Part shown: one piece after another, positions 35,601 through 47,394 of the stretch
Layout of the letters: every line of letters begins with the position of its first letter
Position numbering within the stretch: the first letter of the stretch is position 1
Notes under the pieces: model-generated
What the model was told of the DNA's origin: nothing
Seen by the model: only the letters and a program-made list of their open reading frames with translations
Database searches by the model: none
Position numbers and translations under genes: made by a program
Source of the DNA: Phlebiopsis flavidoalba
Lineage: Eukaryota; Basidiomycota; Agaricomycetes; Polyporales; Phanerochaetaceae
Direction of reading: 5' to 3'
NCBI GenBank assembly: GCA_035772785.1
Contig: JAOCPU010000013.1
Span: 1-64,000, forward strand
Length of the DNA stretch: 64,000 bases

Positions 35601-36432
35601 GGATTTGCGAGGCGTTGCGAACGGGACATTGCAGGTGCCAAGACTGCACAAGACGCGGTCGACGGATGCATTGATGACCTTGTCAACTTCGGAGTCGTCT
35701 GGCAGTATATCGAAGTCATCAGAGGGAACGAAGTCGTCTGGCAGAAAGCAAGAAGCAGACGACGCTGCGTTGATGAAGACGCGTTCGTCGCAAAAGACTT
35801 TCGTTTTCGTCAAAGTTTTTCCAGGTCAGTGCTTTCTCTAGGACCAGAATACCCCGCTAATTGTGTATGCAGCCTACATCTACTGCTCAGCATTATGAAG
35901 GAAGACTCGTTCCTATTCCGCGACGCTCGCATTCGGACTCGCGACCTCGAATATAGGAACCAAACCTGGAGTGTAAGTACCAACATCAACGTACTGTTGT
36001 AACAAATTTATTGATACGTGACTTAGTTCGAGGAGCTTGTGGAACAGTTCATTCCTTCTGGCAGAAACTGGAAGGGCTGGGTCAAGATCGCCTTCCAGCA
36101 GCCGTTGATTTCCGGTTCTCCCGGTCGCGCGTGAGATTATCTCGAAGACGAAGCTGGTCTCCAAGGGGCACAACCACCATGCAGATTTGCCGAAGCGGCC
36201 CAAGACTCCACGCGAGAACACACTCATTCCGAAGCGCCTCCGTACGATGTCGACGGTGTTTGAATCTGGCCAAAGCAAAGCAGGCTCCCATATCCAAAGG
36301 GACCGAAACCTTTCTGCCTTGGGTCTGACGACAGAGCCCGAGTCCGGCCTGATACCTGACGAGGCGCACGAAGACGACCATCACGATGACCATGGGCGCG
36401 AAGGGCGATTATGGAAAGTCGTGGGCTGTTGA
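26673..36432 (+). CDS. FMP27: Bridge-like lipid transfer protein, FMP27/BLTP2 (Hobbit) family
   Basis: A giant rod-shaped protein with a hydrophobic groove that moves lipids between ER and plasma membrane. The ATG at 26673 gives MSLLNYLSSIPLFFSTLFLW and LIIWILRLVTFSLIFRSFLG, an N-terminal membrane anchor. Long conserved stretches follow: LALEPYVRPVL-like sequence (27150), VKMVPSGQFYSPSTPEAEDA (30450), GFWDK-like IGFW/RYDKLRLVFHWRLRVSF (31475-31580, intron inside), PHYEVKLEKKAHKPLE (32105), DVPRLFLSHVYMDQGRDAWA (32465), FTVTRNDRHFQAI (34450), RNIDFRWLNRQ (34935) and LYVMKEDSFLFRDARIRTRD-like sequence (35895). The C-terminus is a polar tail. About ten introns and at least ten frame shifts are implied. 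Fungal orthologues have about 2,700-3,000 residues, consistent with this span. Confidence 0.82.
27875..28001 (+). repeat. Coding minisatellite, seven 18-bp units
   Basis: Units begin at 27875, 27893, 27912, 27930, 27948, 27966 and 27984 and encode Ser-[Met/Val/Ile]-x-Ser-Pro-x. Unit two is 19 bp long; its extra A shifts the reading frame within FMP27. Confidence 0.85.
28998..29020 (+). repeat. G23 homopolymer followed by C5
   Basis: An unbroken run of 23 G followed by 5 C inside an FMP27 coding region. It would encode a polyglycine-proline segment in any frame. Confidence 0.9.
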
Positions 36433-37054
36433 AGATTGTTTGGCAAGGGCCGACGGTCCAAATCTCAGGGGAGCGCAAGCGGGCAGTATGGACTCCAGCA
36501 ACTCCACCAGCTCGGCATCTGTAAGTGTATCCTCGAGGTTCACAAAGTTGGATGCTCGCTCACACCTCTTTGAAAGACTGCCTCCTCGGTGCTCGTGCGC
36601 CCTCCAACGCCGGACACCGCCCGACCTCACTTGACACACCACGCACAATCTAGTCCTGTTTTCTGAGTTCAATTGTTTTCGAGGACACTGCATCTTCTGT
36701 ATCACATAGCTTGCGTAACATATCCCTGTAACTTTATGGTTGCTTCTCGTGGACTTTTTAATTGCTTGCTGCGCGCCCGAGAGACGGAGCGAAAATCAAT
36801 TTCCCCAAGAAGTCCCCCTATGACACACTACGTCGGGGTAAGCGCCGATCAAGGTTTTTTGATGCTTGGTGCGGTCGCCCGTGCCTAATGGCATGTCCAC
36901 TCCACACACCGTGAATATAGTCCCATTTTCGCTATGAAATAATCCTACCACACGCCACCATCTCCCCCTACCTCCCCCTCCCTCCCCACCGCTCGCCACA
37001 GAGCCCCCGCCGCCTTCACGACACTAGCGTTCATTTCACGTTCGTTTCGCGACC
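36433..37054. other. Spacer between FMP27 and the DUF2985 gene
   Basis: The first 200 bases may still hold the C-terminal tail of FMP27 in another frame (a Ser-rich stretch NSTSSASVSVSS at about 36495-36535). The remainder is probably the 3' UTR and promoter; the 60 bases before 37020 are C-rich (ctccccctc motifs). Confidence 0.4.
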
Positions 37055-39425
37055 ATGCATTCGGTCCGTGTCAGGCGAGGTCAATACGCCTCTCTGGAGG
37101 ATGGACCGCTTCAACCTCCTACTCGACCTCGCTCCCGTTCTCTCGCTAATGTCTTTGGGTCCCCTACATCACCTACGACGCCTGCCCTCGACACAACCTC
37201 CAGCCCAGGGGACATGCCCGACAGCGTTCGCAGACACTATCTTCCCCTGTGCTGGACCCCTCCACATCGGCTGGACCCCCGCCAGAACACTCAGGACGGC
37301 GGCATCCAGCAAGATCCATGACACACATTATGACTATGGACGACGCGTCGGGGGCTCAATGCGTCAATACCGAGAGCCCTCCTCAGCGCAGAACTCCCCA
37401 CTGCTCGGTGAGGGGCGCCGACGGAGCGATGAGGCCTCCGACATTTATTTCGCTGCGGGGCTCGACGGAGAACGTTGTGTATCGTGGCCGCAACAGTTCG
37501 CATGGGCCGTATAGGCAGTGCTCTGAGCCTGCATGATGGGGAGCGCGACAACCGACACCACGAGGATGACATTGTGGAGCACCTCGACGTTATCGGTGAA
37601 TTGCCTTCATTGGGACATATCTGCGGACCATATACTCATGCTGCGGATTAGATCCTGCCATTGCTACTGTCTCTACATTGACGAACGCGGCGAATGCTAT
37701 CGTATTGTACGTGTCCACAACCCATCTAGCTTTGACCTACCACCTAATCACTGGTTAAACAGCCCTCCTTTGGACTGGTACTCACGAAAAGCTACCGTTG
37801 TGCTGCCTGACTTGCCGCAGCGCAAGAAGAAAGTCAGCGACGCCGAGAAGGGACAAGCACATGAAGACAACCTCGACCGTCACGTTGAAGATGTACTGTC
37901 CAGACGCGACCAGTACCGTGCCGCATGCCTACAGGGAGTTTGGGCCTTCATGAAGACTCGTGAGTATTCCTAGCTCGAAGTCAGTCTTATGCAGTGTCTC
38001 ATGTTTGCGCCATAGCGATGGGTGTATGTAACAATCAAGCCACTACTCTGACACTCAAAAAAACTCTGAACCATCTGATTTTCTAGGTTATCGTTTCGAT
38101 ATACGGCTTCCTCATCGGTATGTTCGGACTTTTCGTGACAGCTGACATCGCACACTCATGACTGTTTCCAGTTTTCTGGGGCGCCGGCATCGTGCTGTTC
38201 CTTGCCAAAATGATTAACCTCCACAATGATAACACCCAGGGCTTTTGGGTGGAACTCTGTCAACAGATCGAGACTGGTGAGTGCCACACGGCGCATATAC
38301 TCAGGTCCCCCCGCTGAATTGGTATTTGCAAGGTTTGTTCACGGCGACAAGTATCGGGTTGATCCCATTCCGTGCACTTGATACATGGCGTGAGTGTCTA
38401 GCCTGCAGTTCATGTTTACATGTGATTGACTCGACTTCAGGCATAGGGCGGATATGGTGGTACTCGGAAGAATTACCATCAAGCGACGAATCAAAGCTGG
38501 GCTGCCAGCTTTGTACGACGACAATGATCTGCCGGATCCGCTATACGACGAGAACCATGTTCACGTACTCAACGACAAGGAGCAGGCGGATTTGCACTAT
38601 CGTGAGTCGTGTTTTCGGTACTGCTTGCCGTTGAGCTAACCGTCATTCAAGAACAACACAAATTCATGCAGTCGATGACATGGTACAGGCCACACGGTAC
38701 ATCCACGCATAGGGTATGTTGAACACACTCAACCTCGTGCATGCGATTCCTAATCTCAGCATTTTAGGCGTTTCCCTGTCGGACTCGCTATGTGGATTTG
38801 TGTCTTGAACGACTTGAATTCTTTCTTCCAGATTCTCTTGAGTGCTTGCATGTGGAGTATGGATCGGTACGTTTCAGCTGTAAGATGCATCGCAGAACAG
38901 GTCTCATTCCTCCCAGGTTTGAGAGACCAGCATGGACTACTGCAACTACTCTACCGGCAGCATTCGTCGCCGGTATCCTCGCAGGCGTGTTTATCTGGTG
39001 GGGTGGCAAGAAGACGCGACGACACGAACAAGTCGAACAGCGTCTACGCGCCGCGCTCGCCATGGAGCGGCCACCTTCCGAGCACTCACCCATCGAGAAT
39101 TCGCCCCACGACCTTGCCGGCATCCCCGAGTCCTCCACCACAACTGCGAACTCTACACCGACATTGACGATGCGCGGACCTCCGCGATGCAAAGATTATG
39201 GCGATGCCGACGATGATTTCAAGCCCCGAGTCTCATCGCAAGGAGGGCACGGAGAAGATGCCAAGCATATACGAGGACGAAAAGTTCGAAATGCCGAGTC
39301 AAGAGAGGGAAGTGACAAGGGGGAGGAGACACTCCCAAGGGAGCTCGATCGCCTCGGTGCCGATCGCGGACGAAATGACGATCCCCTTACCTCAAGACAT
39401 TCATCCGCAATCACGTTCTCAATAA
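37055..39425 (+). CDS. DUF2985 integral membrane protein
   Basis: A fungal multi-pass membrane family of unknown function. The ATG at 37055 starts MHSVRVRRGQYASLEDGPLQ, then a Ser/Pro-rich cytosolic region. The conserved core begins LYIDERGECYRIVRVHNPSS (about 37670) and continues LDWYSRKATVVLPDLPQRKK, HVEDVLSRRDQYRAACLQGV, then helices VIVSIYGFLIVFWGAGIVL (about 38090-38190), FLAKMINLHNDNTQGFW, GLFTATSIGLIPFRALDTWR (about 38330), YDDNDLPDPLYDENHVHVL (about 38515), VGLAMWICVLNDLNSFFQIL (about 38780) and AAFVAGILAGVFIWWGGKKT (about 38960). A polar tail with YEDEKFEMPSQ ends at 39423-39425. About seven short introns are evident. The core is well preserved, with few frame shifts. Confidence 0.78.
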
Positions 39426-39623
39426 TAGACATTCCGGGTCGGGCTGTGGTTGTAGTATACATTTCTATCGCTCATGTTTTTGATTGTAATGTCGTTCACT
39501 AATTGCGTTCACGCCCATATACCACTTTGTTACACTCTACGCTTGTATTTACACACATATACGCACCTTCACGCAACGTTGAATTATCATCATCATCGTA
39601 GAAAAGCAATAGTTAGAAGTGCG

Positions 39624-40358
39624 CGTGCCACGATATCAAAACTGCCGGCAAACGCCGCGGCGAGCGTCCCCGGACTCACCTGGGCGGCTACGAAGGCCGC
39701 CGCGCTGCGAAGTGATTTGGGAGACTAACTCCTTCGTCTCTGGCCTGTTTCTTGGTGCTTTTTTTCTTGCCAAGTCACTGTCATAGCTGTACTACATGTC
39801 TCAAATATATTTCGCACTTTTTCTGCGCCATGAATGAGTGAAAGGGATGTGGTTCTTCAGGAGGTCGCGCTTACCACCTCCTAAGCGCAGACAGCGCGCT
39901 CTGATGTGCCTTTGATGCCAGATCTTCCTGAGATACCGTGGCACGGCTAAGAAATGAGTGGGTTTTATTCCTTAGCGTGCCACGGTAATTTGGCTGGAGG
40001 CGCTTCCCAGACCATAGGATTACCGTGGCACGCTAAGAAACTGGCCTCCCAGGCTTACCGTGCCACGATATAGCACGATATCTGCCCGAGAGGATCTCCC
40101 ATCAGCAGCCCGCCTCTTGCCCCGCCGTCCGGCAGCTTCCGCCGTCGGCTGTTGCCCATGCAGCAGCGCCCCCGCTGTCAAACTCCCGCCGAACGTGATG
40201 TAGCAGGCCGCGCACACTGTCTACAACGGCGCCCGACGCGGTCCGCGCTCTCTGGGGTCCCCGCCCTTCCGTTTAAGGCAACTCATTGATATCGTGCTAC
40301 GTGTAGCACGGTAATATATGGGCGCCACCCGCCAGAATTATCGTGGCGCGCTAAACAG
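39624..40358. repeat. Cluster of palindromic CCGTGGCACG/CGTGCCACGG repeats
   Basis: At least seven related copies of a motif like taccgtggcacgctaagaaa occur in both orientations: 39624-39637, 39934-39954, 39968-39988, 40020-40040, 40056-40082, 40288-40315 and 40337-40356. 39934-39954 and 39968-39988 form a near-perfect hairpin with a 13-base loop. tagcacgatatc (40071-40082) and its exact complement (40288-40299) bracket a segment of about 205 bp. There is no gene in the interval, which separates the DUF2985 and 2H-phosphoesterase genes. Likely MITE ends or a nested insertion. Confidence 0.65.
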
Positions 40359-40535
40359 AAGCAGCAAATGGACACCCCCTGGCGTCGTGGCTCAAATAGG
40401 CAAGTGTGATCCATCGTGGTCAACGTTCGCGTCCCTGGCCTGCGCAATGATCCTCACGTTCACCGTCTCACTGTCGAGACGGATTGTCCTCGAGCGAGAT
40501 TGTGCGTACAGAACTTGTCAATAGGCTAACAACAG

Positions 40536-41905
40536 ATGTCTACAACCAGGACAACACTAACGCGGACCGCGTCCACTACTACTGGCAACCGCCGGTACCT
40601 CGAATCGAGGGAGGGGACGTGGTGGTGGTGACTGAACGGGGCCGCGGTGGTGAACGCGGACGCGGTGGTGAGCGAGGGTCGCGGTGGTGAACGAGGACGT
40701 GGTGGTGAGCGAGGCCGCGGTGGTGAACGAGGCTACGGTGGTGAACGAGGCCGCGGTGGTGAGCGAGGCCGCGGTCGAGGAGGATACCGCGGAAATTATC
40801 GCGGCGGACCACCTCGGCAACCAGGCGAGCAGAATACTACTGAAAGCCCTGGCGTACCTCTGGGCACACGCGAACATATTGAGAAGCCCCCGTCTGACCC
40901 ATTGTATGTGCTCTCCTGCACGGCTTGACTGTTAACTGCGATTATGAAACTGACCTCATGCGGACAGTCCCTCCGCGATGCCACTAGTACTGCAGCTCCG
41001 TGCACCCGTCTGTACGTCGCTGACCAAAGCACACAGGGCCACCACGCCGAGCTCCGCGGCCGGCCTCTCCGCCTTCACCGACAACCTCCTCGCGAGCACG
41101 CCCGCGATCCCGGGGCTAGACCCCTCCATCGTCATCGCCCCGCGGCGGCTGCACATCACGCTCGGCGTCATGTCGCATGCTGTATCACTAGGCAACGCTC
41201 ATAGCATGCCCGCTGCGCACTATCCTGCGGCGCCTCAAGCCCACAGGTCATGCGCCTCCTCTTCGCGGGCGAGGCCGCTGCTCGTCGCGCATGCTGCACG
41301 AAGTGCAGATAATATTATGCGGCCTGATCGGGGAGACCCTACGCTGGCGCATGTCATGTGGGTCGGCCCGCCGCGCGAGGGCGAGGATGCGGAGAGGCTG
41401 AAGCTGGTGGCAGGTGAGTATGCATGCAATGTGGGCGTCATTATAGAAGGGAACTGAGCGACAAGTGTAGAGTTTGTCAATCGCGAGATTCCGCGAGGCC
41501 GGTCTGGTTATCGACGAGAAGCGGCCTTTGAAGGTAAGCTTTGGCGAGGTGTAGAAGAGAAATGGCTGATACGCGGGCGGGTACAGCTGCACTGCACGGT
41601 GTTTGAAAGACACGACGTACCGCCGGTGTCCTCGTCACACAGAAGGGAGCATCGTGTTCCTTTCTCCTACACGGCCGTTCTATCTTCCGCTGCTCTCCCA
41701 AGCCATCGAGCGGCCAGAAACCACAGTGGCTACGAGATAACAGAGAGGACGGGGGGCCAATAAAGTCGGGATCGACTTTGTGGACAGACATGGACGATAG
41801 ACGAAATCCAAGTCTGCGAGATGGGGCAGCTGGGAACCCGAAGGCGAATACGTCCCTCCGTCCGGACACGAGTGCACACTCCGACTAGTAGCACGCTCGG
41901 TGTAA
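40536..41905 (+). CDS. RGG-repeat protein with AKAP7/ASCC1-type 2H phosphoesterase domain
   Basis: 2H (LigT-like) phosphoesterase folds act on RNA 2',3' ends; ASCC1 joins one to a KH domain. Exon 1 starts after an acceptor ending at 40535 and encodes an RGGERG repeat array, then PPRQPGEQNTTESPG and EHIEKPPSDP. After a gtatgt...ggacag intron the 2H domain reads LSAFTDNLLASTPAIPGLDP, IVIAPRRLHITLGVM (first HxT, about 41150), DPTLAHVMWVG (about 41335), FREAGLVIDEK-like sequence and LHCTVFE (second HxT, about 41590, after an intron). The final exon reads WTIDEIQVCEMG and SWEPEGEYV, with its stop at 41903-41905. Both catalytic HxT motifs are kept. No KH domain was found. The start codon is uncertain. 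Confidence 0.65.
40640..40780 (+). repeat. RGG-encoding 18-bp tandem array
   Basis: Seven full units and one partial unit of ggccgcggtggtgaacga type, encoding Arg-Gly-Gly-Glu-Arg-Gly. The third unit (40676-40694) is 19 bp and breaks the frame between the parts before and after it. Confidence 0.85.
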
Positions 41906-42400
41906 TACTGTAAGAAACAAGAGATGTATTCGATAATTGCGAATGCAATAGCTGGTTACATCGATTGACAAACTCCTCGCAGTTTGAAGCGCTAGGTTGA
42001 TAAGGGATTGGAGGTTGAAATCCATGTGAGCTAACTGACATCCTCCTTCACGGTCACCTTAGGGACCCCTCGCGTCATCCAAGACGACAACCACAAATAG
42101 GCCCTGTCCTGGTTCCGCCAACGTCGCGCTAAACACGCGAGCGACGAAAAACAGAACGTCCCGACCCGTCCGGCGACCATGCACTGGCTCTCCTCGGCCC
42201 GATAGATATAAGAGTCACTGTCGCCACAACTACCGGGCCAAAAAACCAAAGACTGACACGATAGCACCCTAGGGTCAAGCGGTCGAGATCAATCGCCGCC
42301 GGATTAGCAGGAGGTACGCGACGTCTAGTGTAGGTAAAGTGTAAACTCGTCAAAGCTGTGGGGGGCGCGTGTTGAATGCGCAAAGGAGGGATGCATTTTG
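41906..42400. other. Convergent 3' spacer
   Basis: Between the stops of the 2H-phosphoesterase gene and METE. Frames here have no recognisable motif; probably 3' UTRs. Confidence 0.4.
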
Positions 42401-42409
42401 AAGCGTAGG

Positions 42410-45035
42410 TCTGGCGTCGCACCAGCGGGCGGCGTTTGACGATGGTTTGACGAGCCGAAGTGCCGTCTCGGTCTCTCCTTCCCAGCCACGGTCTTGTCAG
42501 ACCGCTAGGGTCCGGGTATGATGACAAGGATGTCGGTGGGGGAGGAATCTTCAACACGTTTCGGCGGTACCGGTCCTTGATCTCCTGAACTCGGAGGGGA
42601 ACGCCGAGTGGAGAGTGGATGTCCGTAGACCACCGGAGGGCCGATCTGCGTTAGATTGTAGCCGTAGAGTGCCTGAAAGGTGTTGGGAGCCGAGACTATC
42701 AAATGTCAATAGTCGCTCTTACGGGGCCCCACCTCGATCGAGATGAACATTCGGCGCAAGGTCCTGATGGCGTGAAGATGTTCGCAGAAGCCTGAGGTAC
42801 CAGAAAAGATGCGAGTGGGGTCTGGAGAGCATCGTTTACACCGGGGCGGTGGCGATCTTTGAACTGAGGTGAGAGCCACGAGAGGTACTCCTCCCGTTCG
42901 ACCTTGCGTGAGAGGAAGCTAATATATAGAGGAGAAACACGCTGGGCGTGTCGAGATAATGATAAATAAGACACTTACACCCTCACGGAGAGCGGGCTCA
43001 TCGACCTGGACAGCGCTAATGCCAGCCTTCTCGAGATCGACAACCTCATCGCGGAGCGCAAGCGCGAGCTGCTTGCACTGGGTCTCGCGAGAGACATCGG
43101 CACGGGGGAAGGACCAGTTGAGGATGGTGACAGGGCCAGTCAACATACCCTTCATGGGCTTGTTGGTGAGGCTCTGAGCGTACTTGGACCACTCAACGGT
43201 GATGGGGCCGGGGCGGAAGAGACGTCGGAAGACGGAACACTGGGGGGACGGACCGTAGGCGGGAGCCGTACGACTGTACCCAGCCGTTCTGCGTGAAGCA
43301 GAAGCCGTTGAGGCGCTCACCGAAGTACTGAACCATGTCGTTACGCTCGGGCTCGCCGTGGACGAAGATGTCGAGACCGACGCGCTCCTGGAAGGCGACG
43401 ACGCTCTGGATCTCCTTCTTGATGAACTCGTTGTACTCCTCCTCGGTGATCTCCTTCTTGCCGAGCTTGGCACGGGCGGTACGGATCTCCTTGGTCTGGG
43501 GGAAGGAGCCGATGGTGGTGGTGGGGAACTTGGGGAGGTTGAGCTTCTGCTTCTGGACCTCCTTGCGAACGGCGAAGGGGCTCTTGCGGTTCAGCATGTC
43601 GGGGGTGATGGCGGCAACACGCTTGCGGACGGCATCGTCAGAGGTGCGCTCGAACTCGCGGCGCTTGGCGATGGAGGTCTTGTTGGCCTCGTACGCGGCG
43701 GTGACCTTGGCGTCCTGGGAGCCAGAGAGGACGGCGGCAATGACGGAGACCTCCTCGGCCTTCTCGAGAGCGAAGGAGAACCAGTCGTACTGCTCAGCAG
43801 TGAGCTTCTTCTCTGCGGTGAGGGTGACGGGGGTGTGCAGGAGCGAAGAAGAGGTAGCAATGACGACGCGGTCAGCGCCAATGGCATCGATAGCCTGCTG
43901 GCCGAGCTGAACGGAAGCGGCAATGTCGTTCTTCCAGATGTTACGGCCGGAGACAACACCGAGAGAGAGGACGATGTTGGTGCTCTTGACGGCCTCGAGA
44001 ACCTTGGGGAGCTGCTCGGGAGCACGGTCGAGGTCGATGTGGAGACCGGCAACGCCGAGCTTGGGGATGAAGCTGATGTTGCTGTCGAGGCGGCCGTAGT
44101 CAAGTGGCAACATGACAGGAGGGAGAGACGGGGACGAGCTGGCTGTATGCGGTCTGGAAGGCAGACTCGTGGTTGGCAGCGACGTCGAGGACGAGGATGG
44201 GCTCGTCAATCTGGACCCATTCGGCACCAGCAGCCTTCAGATCACCGAGGAGCTGCTTGTAGATGGGGAGAAGCTTGGGGAGGAGCGAGATGGGCTGGAA
44301 GTCAGCCTTGGCATCCTTTGCGGCCTTTCCGAGAACGAGGAAAGAGACGGGGCCGAGAACGACGGGGCGAGTAGCGACCCGCCGGCGGCCTGAGCCTCCT
44401 TGACTCACCCAACTGCCATTGTTGAAAGCAGCTTGAAATTCGGTCTCATCAAGAGAAACTCCCGGGAGAACGACCGAAAGTGGTAGTTCGGTTCCGAACT
44501 CCTTACATATGCTGCGAGAGATAGAGAGATCAAAGTCTATTTCGCATTTCAATGAGGAAATGACATACCACTTCTCTCAATCTCAGGAGGCCGGGGGACA
44601 TCGACGCCGTTCAGCATGACGTCCACTGGCCATGGAGACGTAGAACAGTCGAGGGGAGACAGGTTGTGGCCGAGGTAACGCTTGGGGATGACGTTGAAGG
44701 CCGCGGAGTGGTCGAGAACGTGGTCGTAGAGAGAGAAGTCACCGCTTATTGCTATAATGAGCGCTACGCATACAGCTGTGCATTTGAGCCGACGTACCTG
44801 GGAATCAGATCGACGCCACGCTCTTTGAGCGAGGTCCAGCTCGTCTTCTTGACGTCAGCCGCAGCCTTGGTGAGCTCGTCGGCAGAGAGCTTGCCAGCCC
44901 AGTAGGCCTCAACGGCCTTCTTCACCTCACGGTTAGCACCTTGAAACAAAGCGTGGTGAGCGCGTGTAAATTGGCACCAGGGAGCGTCGCTAACTCACCG
45001 ATACGAGGGAAGCCGAGGACGCTGGAGTGAACCAT
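42410..45035 (-). CDS. METE: Cobalamin-independent methionine synthase
   Basis: Transfers a methyl group from methyltetrahydropteroyl-glutamate to homocysteine in the cytosol. The ATG (45033-45035) starts [13 protein letters not shown], an intron follows, then [20 protein letters not shown], and after another intron [21 protein letters not shown] clean stretch 43193-44390 covers [81 protein letters not shown], then [18 protein letters not shown] and [14 protein letters not shown] (about 43000). Downstream the zinc-ligand region is recognisable only across many shifts: [30 protein letters not shown] and a degraded PDCGLKTR-like segment (about 42500). The end position is approximate. Confidence 0.85.
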
Positions 45036-45540
45036 TTTGAGGAAACGTGAAAGAGGAGGAGAGATGGTAAAGGGAAAAGAGGAAAGGATGGGGTGTGGGG
45101 AACTGGTACGAACTTCAATTTATATCTCATTTTTGGCACACGTGCGTTTGGCGCCGGAGGAAGTGATCGATGAGTAGATTAGTGACTCGCTTGCGTGCTC
45201 ATGAGGCTCATCTCGACCAGCCATCCAGCAAACACACACAGAACAACTTTTTACGTCCCCCAGACTGGAATCTTACCACCTCATTTCATCTCGAGACCGA
45301 CCCGTGGACCCGGGTACTCCTCCGACGCCCAATTCATTACGTGGGAATTCGCGTCTATTAGCTAGTATTCGCGCCCTCGGAGTCTGCACACACACCCAGT
45401 TGCACATGTTTTCTGGCAATGCACTTGCATACTCGCTGAGATTAATCGTACATGTTTTGTCCCTTTTGTTTCCGGTACGCGAGAGTCCATAGTGAGTCCT
45501 TGCACGCCAAACGCGTTCCCCGAGTCCCGACAGACACCTT
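45036..45540. other. METE promoter region
   Basis: A 0.5-kb spacer between the METE start and the stop of the next minus-strand gene. It has a purine-rich strand just upstream of the METE ATG (45050-45100). No gene seen. Confidence 0.45.
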
Positions 45541-47394
45541 CTAGTGCTCATCAGGTGAAACATCAGGCCCCGAGATAATCGCCTTGATGACCGCCTTGCC
45601 GTCTGGGCTCTTGCCCAGCCTGTTGTGTTGAACGCCTCGCGGCTGGTCGAAGGAGGAAGCGGGAAAGCGGTGGGTGATGAGGGGAATGCTTGAAGGTCGA
45701 TTCTTGCCTTGACCCACGGCGCGATACCGAGCTCATAGTCACCGGCTGTAATGGAACGAAGCTAAGTCGGCCGTCTGCCGGGCTCGAAGACGGTACTCAC
45801 GCCAATCGGAACGATCCCTTGAAGTTGATCTCCTTGACGAGGCAGGTGGTAATCGGGACCACAATCTCGGTGCGGCGCCATACCAAAACTGTAATAAGAC
45901 CCGCGTCGATAGTCAGCTTTATAACGAGTCGGCGCGGGGACAAACGCACTCTCGGACAAAATTTGGTTCACCAACTTTGCCCGAGCGATGAGGACAATTA
46001 ACCCGGTCCTGTATCCCCCCCGACACACCTCGGCACCACTAGCGTGGGACCACCAGGTCGATCCGCTCAGGTCACCCCCGCTCCTCGATGCCGAGCTGCT
46101 CCTTGCATCAGCCTCTCGCGTTTTTTGCGGCTCAGAGTACTTCAACTTAGTCTCGCCCTCGATGGGCTTTGGTGGGGCAGGATAGATCGTCCCGTCGCGG
46201 CCGTAGGCTCGTTTCTGCGAATTTCGAGACGCGAAGGAACGATATCAACTGCGATTCCGACAACGCTGTGTTTTCGCACCTGATGGGCCTTGGCTACGCG
46301 CCATGGCACCATGAAGACCCGGACGGGTCCCTGGCACCGAATACACACGACTGGCCTTTTGGTTGGCGCGCAGCTGTACGACTTCCCGTTTGCAACTCCG
46401 ATTGGATACCAAACAGAGAGCGGCTCATTCTGCGTCAAATATTACCCAGGTCAATAAGGGGCCCACAACAAAGACAAAGTAAGCTACACAAACCATGGCA
46501 CCGTCCTCAAACGAGCAGTTTTCGGGGAGCTTGTAGCACAAGGTCTCAGGGATACGGTAGTATCGGCACAGGGTACCGTCATACGGGCGGGAGTAGTAGT
46601 AGCGGCCGAAGACAATATCTGGGCACAGCTGCGTTAGCGTCAATGTACGGTCACGAAAAACACCAGTTAGCGCACATACTTCGTACAAAGGCCCCGTTTG
46701 CAGTCCGCAAACACTGCATCGTCCGCGCCTGGATCCATTGTGCCCGACACCGGTTCGCCGCCCTTTTAGCATGCTTCACTCTTCTTGCCAACTAGTGGAA
46801 ACCTGACCGTAAAGAAACCGAAGATTGACATTAGACGAGCAAGGTACTACATACCTTTTATGATATTGACGGCCAACACACAGGGGACTCATGGCCAAGG
46901 TACCTGGAACCAAATCACATAAGTCAGCGCCGCATGATTGGGATTCTGTAAAGTAGTCCGTGATTGTACCCATGGGACTCGTTGACGAATGGTGAAATCG
47001 GCCGATGCGTCCCATTGGACCGAGGTAGTGAACCTAATCCAAGTTGGTGAAATTTGTAAGAGACCCAAACGCCTCCCGCCGCTGGTATGGGTATATATAC
47101 GGATCGAACTATACATCATGGAGCCGCAGATGCCTAGAAGGCAATACATGAGCTTATGGACTGCATTTCCATGTCGGCAACAGTTACTCACCGGTCTTCT
47201 GTGACCTCCAACGAGACAGATTGAACGTTCGTCGAGAGGACTGCAACAGTCGCCAACTAGGAACCCGTCTATTGATGTCAACCTGTCAGTTCCTTGATAC
47301 GCAACGCACTTTCTGGGCATTGTGGCGCCTCTGTCTTCAAAAGCATACCTTTTCGGCCTGGCCCTGGAGAACAAAGAGATGGGTTGTTCGACAT
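45541..47394 (-). CDS. Zinc-type medium-chain dehydrogenase (xylitol/sorbitol dehydrogenase-like)
   Basis: These NAD-dependent enzymes oxidise polyols such as xylitol or L-arabinitol in pentose catabolism. The ATG (47392-47394) gives MSNNPS, then in shifting frames VLQGPGR, AFEDRGA, GICGS (about 47115, with the catalytic zinc cysteine), IGRFTIRQ (about 46985), LCPDIVF, PYDGTLCRYYRIPETLCYKL (about 46550), PENCSFEDGAMV, VPSRLE (NAD-domain end), GMAPHRDCGP/TEIVVPITTCLVKEI-type sequence (about 45850), GDYEL (about 45735), THRFPASSFDQPREAFNTT-like sequence and the end GPDVSPDEH with its stop at 45541-45543. Introns are short and frame shifts frequent. Polyol preference cannot be told from the sequence. 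Confidence 0.72.

Noticed and set aside
43358..44374. A 338-codon plus-strand open frame opposite METE
   Set aside because: It is the antisense shadow of the conserved METE exon; its Glu/Gly/Leu-rich composition results from the codon bias of the real gene.
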